Below, one piece after another: positions 44,239 to 52,770 of a stretch of DNA of 64,000 nucleotides. Below the pieces are notes generated by a model, which was not told the DNA's origin, ran no database searches, and was given only the letters and a program-made list of their open reading frames with translations. Each line of letters opens with the position of its first letter. The stretch's first letter is position 1. The position numbers and the translations under genes were made by a program. The DNA comes from an uncultured Planctomycetaceae bacterium (lineage in GTDB: Bacteria; Planctomycetota; Planctomycetia; Planctomycetales; Planctomycetaceae): the NCBI GenBank assembly GCA_943787265.1, contig CALSLT010000006.1:496001-560000 (forward strand), read 5' to 3'.

Positions 44239-45294
44239 TCAGCGTGATCGCCAGAGCGTCGAGTCCGGGATGCCGAGTTGCTGCTGGACTGCCGCGATTT
44301 CTTTGCGAAACCGCTTGGCATCCTGGGGGTAGCCCTTCGTCGGCTTGATGTCTGGAAGGTGCCGCTTCCAGAAGTCGTTAAACATTTCCATCGACAACTC
44401 GCGGACGTACTTACAAACCATCGAGGCCACGGCCACAGGAAAGTGTTCTTCGGCTTTCGTCTGAAAGTTGATCTCCGACGTCCCGACCCGGTAGCTGCTT
44501 TTCTGGCGTCCTTCCTGAAGACGGAAGATCATCTGCCCGTCGAGCTGCTCATCGATCAGTTCATCGTACCGGCTACGTCCCCCGTGCTTGTCTCCGATGA
44601 TCAGGGTTGGCTCTTCCGAACCGGGATCCCAGACGCTTCGTAACAGGCCGAGCGTAAAGCGGGATAACGCCGCCCCCTTGCTCTGATAGAAGTCCGACAC
44701 CGAGTTGAAACGCTCTGTCAGCACAATGTCGCTGCTGATTCCGACAAGTCGAATTCCGGCGTCATCGCAAGCTGATTTCAGTCGACCACTAAGCAGTTCA
44801 ACTTCGCTTTGCTTATTGGAAACTGGCAGCGTCAGGTCAGCTTGCTGAAACCAGGGTTCGACATCGAGAAACGACGAGGCCAGCGCTGTACCTGCATTGC
44901 TGCGCACAGACTGAGCATCGCTGGCGGGCATTGCTGGCGGCCTCTGCAGTAACTCAGGAAATTCGCCGGACGGCGACCGCGCAAATTCAGAAGTCATCAA
45001 CCAATCGCAAAGACTTCGGAATGACGACGTGTTCTCTGGCGTGAGACCGAAGAGCGTTTGAATCGACCGCTCCAGAGGCTGGATGCCTCGTGACGGCGAG
45101 TAGACATCTTTCGAATCGGCTACATGGATTCTGTCGGCGTCTTTGCTGACTGACTGGCTGACAACAGATTCGAGCGACGCCCAGAAATCCGTCTTTCTCG
45201 GATCGCCTGGCACTTGCCACACGGTCGCCGTGATCACGAGTGGGCCGAGATTCGGACCGTACCCCGCTTCGTCCATCCCAATGACGATTCCCAA
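44239..45294 (-). CDS. RNase HII-like protein with large insertion
   Basis: A 351-residue protein with RNase H-fold hallmarks of the type 2 RNases: the start GIVIGMDEAGYGPNLGPLVI carries the Asp8-Glu9 pair in the DEAGxGP motif, and the C-terminal part has FPVAVASMVCKYVRELSMEM and PTKGYPQDAKRF. A further Asp lies in LIIGDKHGGRSRY. Standard RNase HII is about 200 residues; here some 100-150 residues are inserted between the first motif and the rest (around 70-220). Hydrolysis of RNA in hybrids is plausible but not sure; it could be a divergent relative. It lies convergent with msrA. Confidence 0.7.
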   Translation of the reverse strand: MGIVIGMDEAGYGPNLGPLVITATVWQVPGDPRKTDFWASLESVVSQSVSKDADRIHVADSKDVYSPSRGIQPLERSIQTLFGLTPENTSSFRSLCDWLMTSEFARSPSGEFPELLQRPPAMPASDAQSVRSNAGTALASSFLDVEPWFQQADLTLPVSNKQSEVELLSGRLKSACDDAGIRLVGISSDIVLTERFNSVSDFYQSKGAALSRFTLGLLRSVWDPGSEEPTLIIGDKHGGRSRYDELIDEQLDGQMIFRLQEGRQKSSYRVGTSEINFQTKAEEHFPVAVASMVCKYVRELSMEMFNDFWKRHLPDIKPTKGYPQDAKRFRKEIAAVQQQLGIPDSTLWRSR

Positions 45295-45323
45295 TTGACA
45301 GCCTTCCTTTGGCAGCGGGTTCG

Positions 45324-46352
45324 TCAGAAGTCGCTGATTTCATTTCCGTCATTGCGATTCGCAAGGTTGGTCAGCAATGTGTAGTCGACCGACTCACCGA
45401 CGAACCGAACACTTCCGTCCGTGAGGGCGACGTTGGCTCCACCTGTGTGAATTGACTGGATCGGTCGGTTGGCTCCGTCTTCCGGCCCGACTCCAGTTGC
45501 TCCACCGGCCGCGGCTGCAGTGGCGTCAAGGAAGTTCACGGGATAGCGAACGGTGGTGATGTTCCAACTTTGGAAGTCCGTGCAGAACCAGGCACCGTCA
45601 CCCGGCGTGCCAGTGCCCGTTGAGCCGACCCAGGCACCGTGCGAGTTTGAGCTGCGAACATCGATACTGTTTCCAGCGACATCGCGTGCAAAAGCAGACT
45701 GCTCGCCAAGCATCATCGTATTCGTGCTTCCATCAGAAACATCGGCGAAACTGACCGACCTGTTCGGAACAAGAATTCCCGAACCGGCCATGATGCCTTT
45801 GTAGGTTGGCTCAGCATCCGGATTCGGACCACCGCCCAGTGTTGCCGCGCCGGAAATTCCGACATACGTCGGCATCATTACTCCCTGGGGTGTTGTTGTG
45901 AGAGGGTCTGACATCTGCGGCAGCGGAGACGACGGACAGCTCAGGACGGACAGATATTGCCCATCAAAAACCTGTCCGTTCACGTTGGCGGCAATGTCCG
46001 TGTTCCCGACTCCTCCGGCGGCGGCGTCACTCAATTCGTCATACAGGCTTGCCTGCTCGACGAACGGCAGCAGTGCCACGAAGAACGAAGAACCGCGGTC
46101 GAGGTTGCGGGACATTCCCGGTGTCTGGCTATGCAACGCTCCGATCGGAAACGCACCCCACTGGTCGTGGTAATTGTGCATCGCGATGGCAAGCTGCTTC
46201 ATATTGTTGACACAGGACGACCGCCGAGCAGCCTCGCGAGCTTGCTGCACAGCCGGCAACAACAGTGCCACCAGTACGGCGATAATTGCGATGACGACCA
46301 GAAGTTCAACGAGAGTAAAACCGCGGCGATTCCTCGAACGTAGCTTTGACAT
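45324..46352 (-). CDS. DUF1559 prepilin-like exported protein
   Basis: A 342-residue DUF1559 protein. The prepilin-type start is [20 protein letters not shown] at about 9-28, followed by [20 protein letters not shown]. Near the C-terminus the H-x9-DG motif is HTGGANVALTDG. The middle part is Gly/Ser/Thr-rich. It lacks the lipoprotein neighbour that follows the other DUF1559 gene at 14849. It ends 29 bases before the RNase HII-like gene on the same strand. Location in the membrane with a periplasmic head is inferred from the pilin-like N-terminus. Confidence 0.93.
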   Translation of the reverse strand: MSKLRSRNRRGFTLVELLVVIAIIAVLVALLLPAVQQAREAARRSSCVNNMKQLAIAMHNYHDQWGAFPIGALHSQTPGMSRNLDRGSSFFVALLPFVEQASLYDELSDAAAGGVGNTDIAANVNGQVFDGQYLSVLSCPSSPLPQMSDPLTTTPQGVMMPTYVGISGAATLGGGPNPDAEPTYKGIMAGSGILVPNRSVSFADVSDGSTNTMMLGEQSAFARDVAGNSIDVRSSNSHGAWVGSTGTGTPGDGAWFCTDFQSWNITTVRYPVNFLDATAAAAGGATGVGPEDGANRPIQSIHTGGANVALTDGSVRFVGESVDYTLLTNLANRNDGNEISDF

Positions 46353-46801
46353 CCAAACTCTCCGTGCCGGTGACCCGTGAAAACGTGGACAGAGTACAGC
46401 AGATTTCTCAACGAATCACCCCACGTTAGCTGATTTGATCCGATTTAAAGGGGTGTATCCCGTCTGCGACTAAGGACTGCTCAGGTGTCCGAGAAGTCGG
46501 TCTCGAAGCTTCTGATAGCCGTATTTGTCCATAACTCTCGATAGCTAAAAACGCCGATTTATTGCCGTTGCGAGGGTGCTCAACGAAATCGATCGCACCC
46601 GATCGTCACGATTTCTCCGTTTTTTTGTCGGTCGATCGTGAAAAATCGGTAGTCGAGTCACGAAAACCGACACATGCTGAATTCAGGCAGCGTCGTGACA
46701 CGCCCAACCGCGTTCGTTCGGCGTTATAGCGTTGCGTTCGTAAGTCACGAGTGCCATTCTGATTGTGACCACACGCCATCGTCGTATCAGGGAAAGTCTC
46801 C
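46353..46801. other. Gene-free divergent region
   Basis: About 450 bases between the DUF1559 gene and the plus-strand kinase gene. It must hold both promoters, but no clear -35/-10 pair, operator or RNA gene is recognised. GGGAAAG just before 46802 fits a Shine-Dalgarno for the kinase. Confidence 0.4.
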
Positions 46802-49036
46802 ATGAGGCCCGCCTGTCCTAATGTCATCACCCTGAATCACTATGTCTCCGGAGCTTTGGAAGAGTCCAAAGCGGAAGAGATCGCTGAACACCTCGCAGCC
46901 TGCGACCACTGCCAGCAGCGTTCCGATGAAATGGCCAGCGAAACAGACGGCCTGATTGGAGCCGTCCGCCGTGGAGCCGTCGCCGCTTCGAAAAATGACG
47001 AACCGCAGCTCGCGCGGCTGATCACAGAAGCTCTGCATGCCGGGTCACATTCGGGTGCTGACCGTTCCGATACGTCGCCGGACGATTCAAAACTCCGATC
47101 AAAACCGAAACGCAAGGATCTCGAATCCTTCATCGACGGTCTCCGCAAGAGCGGCCTGATCGACGAGAAGGAACTGCATCGCCTAGTCGTAACCAGCGAG
47201 GCCGAAGACGCGGATTCTTTCGCGCAGGAATTGATCGAGCATGACACGCTGACCGTTTACCAGGCGCGGGCACTTTCAAGAGGACGCTGGAAGGGGCTGG
47301 TCCTTGGCAACTATGTCATCGTTGAGAAACTCGGCAAGGGTGGCATGGGGCAGGTCTACAAAGCTCGTCACGACCGAATGGGCAGAACGGTTTGCCTGAA
47401 GGTGCTGCGTTCAGTCGGTCGACGTTCGCCGGAAGTTGTCGAAAGATTTCGACGGGAAATCAAAACTCACTCGGCGCTGAGCCATCCGAACTTCGTTGTC
47501 GCCCATGACGCCGACGAGGCGGAAGGAATTCAGTTTCTGGTCATGGAGTTTATCGATGGCCGCGATCTTGCACGTCGAGTTAAGGATGACGGTCCTGCTT
47601 CAGTCAGCGACGCGCTGAAGATCATGCGACAAACGGCTGCCGCACTGGAGTATGCACACGAGCAGGGTGTCACTCACCGGGACATCAAGCCGCACAACCT
47701 GCTCGTTGCTGAATCTGGTGACGACGCCGGACAACTCAAAGTACTCGACATGGGGCTCGCCCGGTTCGAACCGCTGCTGGACAGCCCGACCGAATCGACG
47801 ACAAGAGCATCGATGACGGCCAGTGGCGTGATCATGGGCACCGTCGACTACATGTCTCCGGAGCAGGCTCTCAACAGCCGACATGCCGACGCCAGGTCAG
47901 ACATCTACAGCCTTGGCTGCACGATGTATTTTCTGTTAACCGGTACGACGATGTTTGCTGGCGACACGTTGATGGAAAAGATCATCGCGCATCGAGAGCA
48001 ACCGCTGCCAAGTCTGCGCGACGATGCGACTGAAGTTTCCGCCGGGCTGGATGCAGTCTTTCAGAAGATGGTCGCCCGAGACCCGGACGACCGATATCAA
48101 ACAATGAAGGAACTGGGAGAAGACCTCGATGCATGCATCGCTGGTCACCGACCGTCGGCGCTTGCAGCTCCGTGGTCTGACCTTGTCAGTCGAATGAAAT
48201 TAAAACCGGTGCTGGCCTCGATTTCGGCGGCGACCGCCTGGTTGGCAGGGGCCCGCTCGTCAGCGCTGGCCGCACGGTGCTCCAACATGGTGAATCGAGT
48301 CAAAGCCGAGCCCGCGATGGCCTCGATTTATGCCGCGGCCACTTTGCTGGCAGGATTCTTAGTCCATGCGGCAGTGACTGGTTCTGACAGCTCAGCAGCA
48401 AGTTTCGCCGCTGCCGCTGGGGGCATTCCAGCGGAGATATCTGAAGAGAAAGGCGGCTCAAGACAAGAGGCAAGAGTTCAGTCAAATTCCGAATCCCGCC
48501 GCAATGCCGGATTGCAGAGGAAGGCGCTCGTCGTTCTGCCTGAGAAGAGTTACGACCAGAGCTACCTGGACAAAATGCGTCAATACCTGAAGAAATATGG
48601 ATTCGAAATAACGATCACGGCAAATCAAACAGGCATACTACAATCGCGCGAAAACAAATTCGGCAAGAACGGACACGTCGACATCAAGCAGTCTTTGAAT
48701 GAGACAACTCAGGGCGAATTCTTTGCGGTCGTACTGATGACTGAAGAATCATCCATTGGCAAAACTCGCAACGGTAAGCTGCTCCAGCAGCAGCTTCGTC
48801 AGACGCTCAACAGAAACGGTTCAATCGTCGGTGTCGGAGCGGCTCAAAAGATCATTGCGGACGAGTCACTCAGCGGACCGGTTCGCTACGAAGATTGTGA
48901 CGGGTTGTGCATTGGCAACCCGAAACAAGGCTCCGGCACGATAATCAAAGTGACCGAGTCCAAGCACATTCCCACGATGGCCTGGCAGCTCAACGCCCGC
49001 TTCGAAGCGGCCCAAAAGAAACTCAGCAGTAAGTAA
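46802..49036 (+). CDS. Transmembrane Ser/Thr kinase with zinc-finger N-terminus and DJ-1/PfpI-like C-terminus
   Basis: A 744-residue kinase. The N-terminus has an anti-sigma-type zinc finger (HLAACDHC, His30, Cys34, Cys37). The kinase domain spans about 170-440: Gly-loop GKGGMGQVY, Lys200, HRDIKPHN at 292-299, DMG (in place of DFG) at 316-318, and SPEQA. Activity is likely. Residues 450-519 are a tandem 35-residue duplication, each unit ending in a hydrophobic stretch, so one or two membrane helices follow the kinase. From about 573 on a DJ-1/PfpI-like domain seems present (KALVVLPEKSYDQSYLDKMR), but where a nucleophile Cys is expected the sequence reads VGVGAAQKII. It should thus be non-catalytic and may be a ligand-sensing outer domain. 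Confidence 0.85.
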   Translation: MRPACPNVITLNHYVSGALEESKAEEIAEHLAACDHCQQRSDEMASETDGLIGAVRRGAVAASKNDEPQLARLITEALHAGSHSGADRSDTSPDDSKLRSKPKRKDLESFIDGLRKSGLIDEKELHRLVVTSEAEDADSFAQELIEHDTLTVYQARALSRGRWKGLVLGNYVIVEKLGKGGMGQVYKARHDRMGRTVCLKVLRSVGRRSPEVVERFRREIKTHSALSHPNFVVAHDADEAEGIQFLVMEFIDGRDLARRVKDDGPASVSDALKIMRQTAAALEYAHEQGVTHRDIKPHNLLVAESGDDAGQLKVLDMGLARFEPLLDSPTESTTRASMTASGVIMGTVDYMSPEQALNSRHADARSDIYSLGCTMYFLLTGTTMFAGDTLMEKIIAHREQPLPSLRDDATEVSAGLDAVFQKMVARDPDDRYQTMKELGEDLDACIAGHRPSALAAPWSDLVSRMKLKPVLASISAATAWLAGARSSALAARCSNMVNRVKAEPAMASIYAAATLLAGFLVHAAVTGSDSSAASFAAAAGGIPAEISEEKGGSRQEARVQSNSESRRNAGLQRKALVVLPEKSYDQSYLDKMRQYLKKYGFEITITANQTGILQSRENKFGKNGHVDIKQSLNETTQGEFFAVVLMTEESSIGKTRNGKLLQQQLRQTLNRNGSIVGVGAAQKIIADESLSGPVRYEDCDGLCIGNPKQGSGTIIKVTESKHIPTMAWQLNARFEAAQKKLSSK

Positions 49037-49039
49037 CGA

Positions 49040-49723
49040 CTATTCTGCCGCGATGTTCCACTCGGCATGAAACTGCTCGAGGAATTCTTCCAGCACCTGG
49101 TGCCGCTGCGCCGCCAGCTTCAGGCCGGTTTCGGTATTCATCCGGTCTTTGAGCAGCAGCAACTTCTCGTAGAAGTGGTTAATCGACGGACCGGATTTCT
49201 TTTTGTAGTCATCAAACGACGCGTGCAGCTCAGGCGGATCGTCAGGGTCGTGCATCAACCGCCCCTTTGCTCCGCCGAAGGCAAAGCACCGAGCGATACC
49301 AATCGCTCCGATGGCTTCCAGCCGGTCTGCGTCCTGGACGATCTTGCCTTCGAGTGTTGCCATTGGCGTCTCAACACCTGCCCCTTTGAACGACACCGTC
49401 GCGACGATGTCGCAAACGTGATCAATCACTGATTCGCCGATTGATTGTTCCGACAGCCATGCTCGTGCAGCCTTTGGGCCGGCTGAATCGTCGCCGTCGT
49501 GAAATTTCCAGTCGGCGATATCGTGCAGCAGCGCCGCGAGCTCTGTCACAAACCGATCCGCGTTCTCAGTGCGTGAGATGAACAGCGAATTCTGCCACAC
49601 CCGCCAGACATGCCACCAGTCGTGGCCGGACGAGTCGCCTTCCATCTGGCTTCGTACGTGAGCGGCTGTCTGATCAACAATCTTCTGCTGGGCATCGGTA
49701 AGTTCTGCCATCAACGAATCCAT
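49040..49723 (-). CDS. HD-domain phosphohydrolase
   Basis: A 227-residue metal-dependent HD hydrolase of the YedJ/YpgQ type. The metal-binding residues are in SGHDWWHVWRVW, LAALLHDIADWKF and VQDADRLEAIGAIGIARCF. Substrates of the family include nucleotides and their derivatives; the one used here is unknown. The ATG at 49723 begins three bases after the stop of the PSCyt1-WD40 gene upstream, so translation is probably coupled. A second ATG at 49711 is possible. It is cytosolic by sequence and convergent with the kinase gene. Confidence 0.9.
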   Translation of the reverse strand: MDSLMAELTDAQQKIVDQTAAHVRSQMEGDSSGHDWWHVWRVWQNSLFISRTENADRFVTELAALLHDIADWKFHDGDDSAGPKAARAWLSEQSIGESVIDHVCDIVATVSFKGAGVETPMATLEGKIVQDADRLEAIGAIGIARCFAFGGAKGRLMHDPDDPPELHASFDDYKKKSGPSINHFYEKLLLLKDRMNTETGLKLAAQRHQVLEEFLEQFHAEWNIAAE

Positions 49724-49726
49724 TCG

Positions 49727-52582
49727 CTACTTGTGTCGTACGTGAAGAATGATCGGCCAGGAAGTTTGCCCGCCCTCTTCTTTGCTGCGTAGATGAAACA
49801 CTCGAGTCTGCTCGGGAACCCAGTCGGCGGCTGTCAGGAAGAATCTCCGCTGGCTCTTTCCCTCAACGATCAGCAGCCCGCTTAAGCCCACATTATCGAC
49901 AATAATTCCGTGCGGAAGGTTGTGAGCGATCGCTTCGAAACCAACTCGACCGTTGAAGTCGTTGTTTCGCTGAATGTGGACTCGGGCCGTGATGGTCTCG
50001 CCTGGCGCGATGGTCAATTCCAGCGGATTCGCCTGACCAAACGCCGGAGCTTCGACTTTCACCGTGTCACCTTCGTCAGGTGCGATCGCCACAAGAATCT
50101 TCGGAGCCGCTGCGAGTTTCAGCTCGGCAAAGCCACCAACGTCCTTCGACACTTCTTTCCCGTGAACCATCGCTGTCGCGGTAACTTTGATCTTCTTCAC
50201 GTCTTCCGCTGTCGGCTCTTTCGCGTCCGGCGCGGCATTGATAGATGCATACGTGATGAACTGACCGGCCTCGATGATCAGCGGTTGTGAAACCTGAAAG
50301 CCTGCTGGCATATTGTCAACGGCGATCTTGATTGCTCCATCGAAGCCATCCAGTCGGCTGGTGACGAACTTGAATTCTTTGCCGCTGCCAGCCTGCACCG
50401 AAGGTTTGTTTCCGTCCAGCCGAACATTGAAGTCGGGCTTTGCCGGCCGCACAGTCAGGTCGTACTTGAACTCCGATCCGCTGGCCCCTCGCACGTCGGA
50501 CACGCGGACAAAGTAGTCACCCTTCGCCGGTGCCGTGAATGTCAGCCGCGAATCGCTGCCGAGCTGCCGCAATGCATCGTCGTCGTTTTCGTAGTAAATC
50601 GGAAAGACTGGCAGGCCATTCGGAATGAGTTTCGTGCCGGGCGGATGAGGCTCGACGATGTAGCAAGGCTCCTGCAGCGCGTGCGAGTTCGCCGTCGTGT
50701 CGAACAAGCCAGTCCGTTTTCCGGTTTGCGGGTAGAACTGAAATCCAGAATCGGGACCCCGCGGCCACAACCAGAGCTGCACCACTTCGCCGTTCAAATA
50801 CAGCAACTGATTGACGTCCATCTCTTCCCAGTTGTGCAGCCGGCAGTCGCGGGTGTCAGAATTGATCCCGCGGAATGTGATGTATGAATCCCGGACGGCT
50901 TGCAAACGGACCCGTTCGATTCGGTTTCCATCGGAGTCAAGAATTTCGAGGTTCGAATCCAGCGGCGATTTATTTCTTGCGGCATTCACTTCAAAAACCC
51001 AAGCTTCGCCAGCGCTGGCCGAGAAGCGAAACATGTCGACGTCAACGGCCGAAGCTGTCGGTGAATCGCCACGTTCAGGATTGATGACGCCCTTGATCGT
51101 CGCCGGAATCTCAACGGACGATGCCTGAGCCGGGTTGTTGTTTGGTTCCGACTCGTCAACTGGCTTCGACGGTCTGTCCGCTGCCGGAAACACGGTGACC
51201 AATTGCGAATGCTGCGTCGCATCGTCACCGCGTGACGCGATGTTGAAATCGTACTTCTGCAACGTACCATCGATTCGCCCGACGACGAACGATTTGCCAT
51301 TTGAGGCGACATCCAGAGCTGGTGCCACGGCCGGCTGAGCTTCAAAAGCGAACTGCTGTGTGTACTCCGTCGTGTCCCACAGTTTCATCGTCTGGTCGTC
51401 AGCAATGGAAACCAGTTTGGAACCGTCCGGACTAAAGCCAAGCTGGATGATCGATCCCTCAGCAGCGATTCTGGAATAGACCAGCGGATTGATCTGCGGT
51501 TTCGTTCGCGACACGACTTGCCAGACTCGGATGCGATTGTCGAGGCCGCCAGCGATCACGTGCTGTCCATCCGGTGAAAATCGAACGACGTACTGATCCT
51601 TCAGCGGCTGACTGAGCGTGTCGAGCCGAACGCCCGTCGAAACCTGCCAGAGCTTGACAGTCTGATCAGCGCTCGCGGATGCAACGATCGTCCCGTCCGG
51701 GCTGAAGTCGAGATCAAATACTGCTCCGTTATGACCGGCCAGCGTGCGAAGTTCTTTTCCAGTTGCCACATCCCAGAGAATGATCTTCTTGTCGTAGCTG
51801 GCGGTCGCCAGCACAGTCTGTTCACGATTCAGCACGGCGTCGTACATCGCGTCGTGATGCCCTTCAAATATCGCCGCCTGCTTGCCATCCGCGATCGTCC
51901 AGATACTTGCCTGACCATACAGTCCGGCGATACCCGAACCGGCGATGACACGCTGACCGTCTGTTGAGAATTCGACTGAATTCACCTTGCCCGGAAAATC
52001 ATTCAATCGGCGTACAACTTTCATGGATGCGGCATCGCGAATTTCCACCGAAGCAAATCGCGCGATGGCAAGTCGACTCCCGTCTGGTGAAAGCGCGACG
52101 GCGGCGACCGGTCCGTCTGCTTTGGTCGAGCCTGCAATCTTTGGAACCATCAACATGCGGCGAGGCGGTTCTTTGCCATCCGGCCCTTTCGCTCCAGCTT
52201 CAATCCACGCGGTGAGCAAATCAATTTCTTCTTTTGTCAGTCGCTCTTCATCTTCAGGCGGCATGACCGGCTTTGCCTTACCAGTCACAAGCTGCAGCAA
52301 CCGGCTGGAAGCAACGTCGCCTGGCTGTAGCGACGGTCCGCGTTTTCCACCTTTCTGCAGATCCGAGTACGAATCCAAAGAAAGCTTGCCTTCTGCGTCG
52401 TCGGCGTTGTGACAACCGACGCAGCGTTTCTGAAAGATCGGGGCGATCTGTTTGGCATAGTCCGGCGCAACGTTATCCGCGGCGTTTGTAACGATGCCGC
52501 CAATGCTCGTTGTAATCGCGCAGGCTATAAGCAGAATTGTCCGTCGAGTGTTTGCTCTGAAGAAATCGTGTTGCTGGCACAT
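49727..52582 (-). CDS. PSCyt1 - WD40 repeat - PPC-like exported protein
   Basis: A 951-residue exported protein from the chosen start. A signal segment lies at about 13-34 (RRTILLIACAITTSIGG). A PSCyt1 c-type haem motif CVGCH is at 54-58, with KPVMPPEDEERLTKEEIDLL after it. WD40 repeats fill about 150-470 (DGTIVASASADQTVKLWQVS, NREQTVLATASYDKKIILWD). The second half resembles pre-peptidase C and Ig-like modules (SASAGEAWVFEVNAARNKSP, FTAPAKGDYFVRVSDVRGAS). The frame is open to 52738, but the ATG at 52582 gives a plain signal peptide; I prefer it. The HD gene follows after three bases. An envelope redox or scaffold function is inferred. Confidence 0.86.
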   Translation of the reverse strand: MCQQHDFFRANTRRTILLIACAITTSIGGIVTNAADNVAPDYAKQIAPIFQKRCVGCHNADDAEGKLSLDSYSDLQKGGKRGPSLQPGDVASSRLLQLVTGKAKPVMPPEDEERLTKEEIDLLTAWIEAGAKGPDGKEPPRRMLMVPKIAGSTKADGPVAAVALSPDGSRLAIARFASVEIRDAASMKVVRRLNDFPGKVNSVEFSTDGQRVIAGSGIAGLYGQASIWTIADGKQAAIFEGHHDAMYDAVLNREQTVLATASYDKKIILWDVATGKELRTLAGHNGAVFDLDFSPDGTIVASASADQTVKLWQVSTGVRLDTLSQPLKDQYVVRFSPDGQHVIAGGLDNRIRVWQVVSRTKPQINPLVYSRIAAEGSIIQLGFSPDGSKLVSIADDQTMKLWDTTEYTQQFAFEAQPAVAPALDVASNGKSFVVGRIDGTLQKYDFNIASRGDDATQHSQLVTVFPAADRPSKPVDESEPNNNPAQASSVEIPATIKGVINPERGDSPTASAVDVDMFRFSASAGEAWVFEVNAARNKSPLDSNLEILDSDGNRIERVRLQAVRDSYITFRGINSDTRDCRLHNWEEMDVNQLLYLNGEVVQLWLWPRGPDSGFQFYPQTGKRTGLFDTTANSHALQEPCYIVEPHPPGTKLIPNGLPVFPIYYENDDDALRQLGSDSRLTFTAPAKGDYFVRVSDVRGASGSEFKYDLTVRPAKPDFNVRLDGNKPSVQAGSGKEFKFVTSRLDGFDGAIKIAVDNMPAGFQVSQPLIIEAGQFITYASINAAPDAKEPTAEDVKKIKVTATAMVHGKEVSKDVGGFAELKLAAAPKILVAIAPDEGDTVKVEAPAFGQANPLELTIAPGETITARVHIQRNNDFNGRVGFEAIAHNLPHGIIVDNVGLSGLLIVEGKSQRRFFLTAADWVPEQTRVFHLRSKEEGGQTSWPIILHVRHK

Positions 52583-52770
52583 TCGGAAACCTATGCACTC
52601 TCTTTGGCGAAACATTCTGCGGAAACCACCCACAGTTCGGCGGTTAGGATAATCCGAGTTCCCTCGGAAACACAGTTTCGCGGCCATCACCCACGCGTCA
52701 TCATTGCTGGCGACGTAGCACCTTCGCTCGTCGATCAACGTCCAACGACCGTCTTACGGAGCACCAGCCG

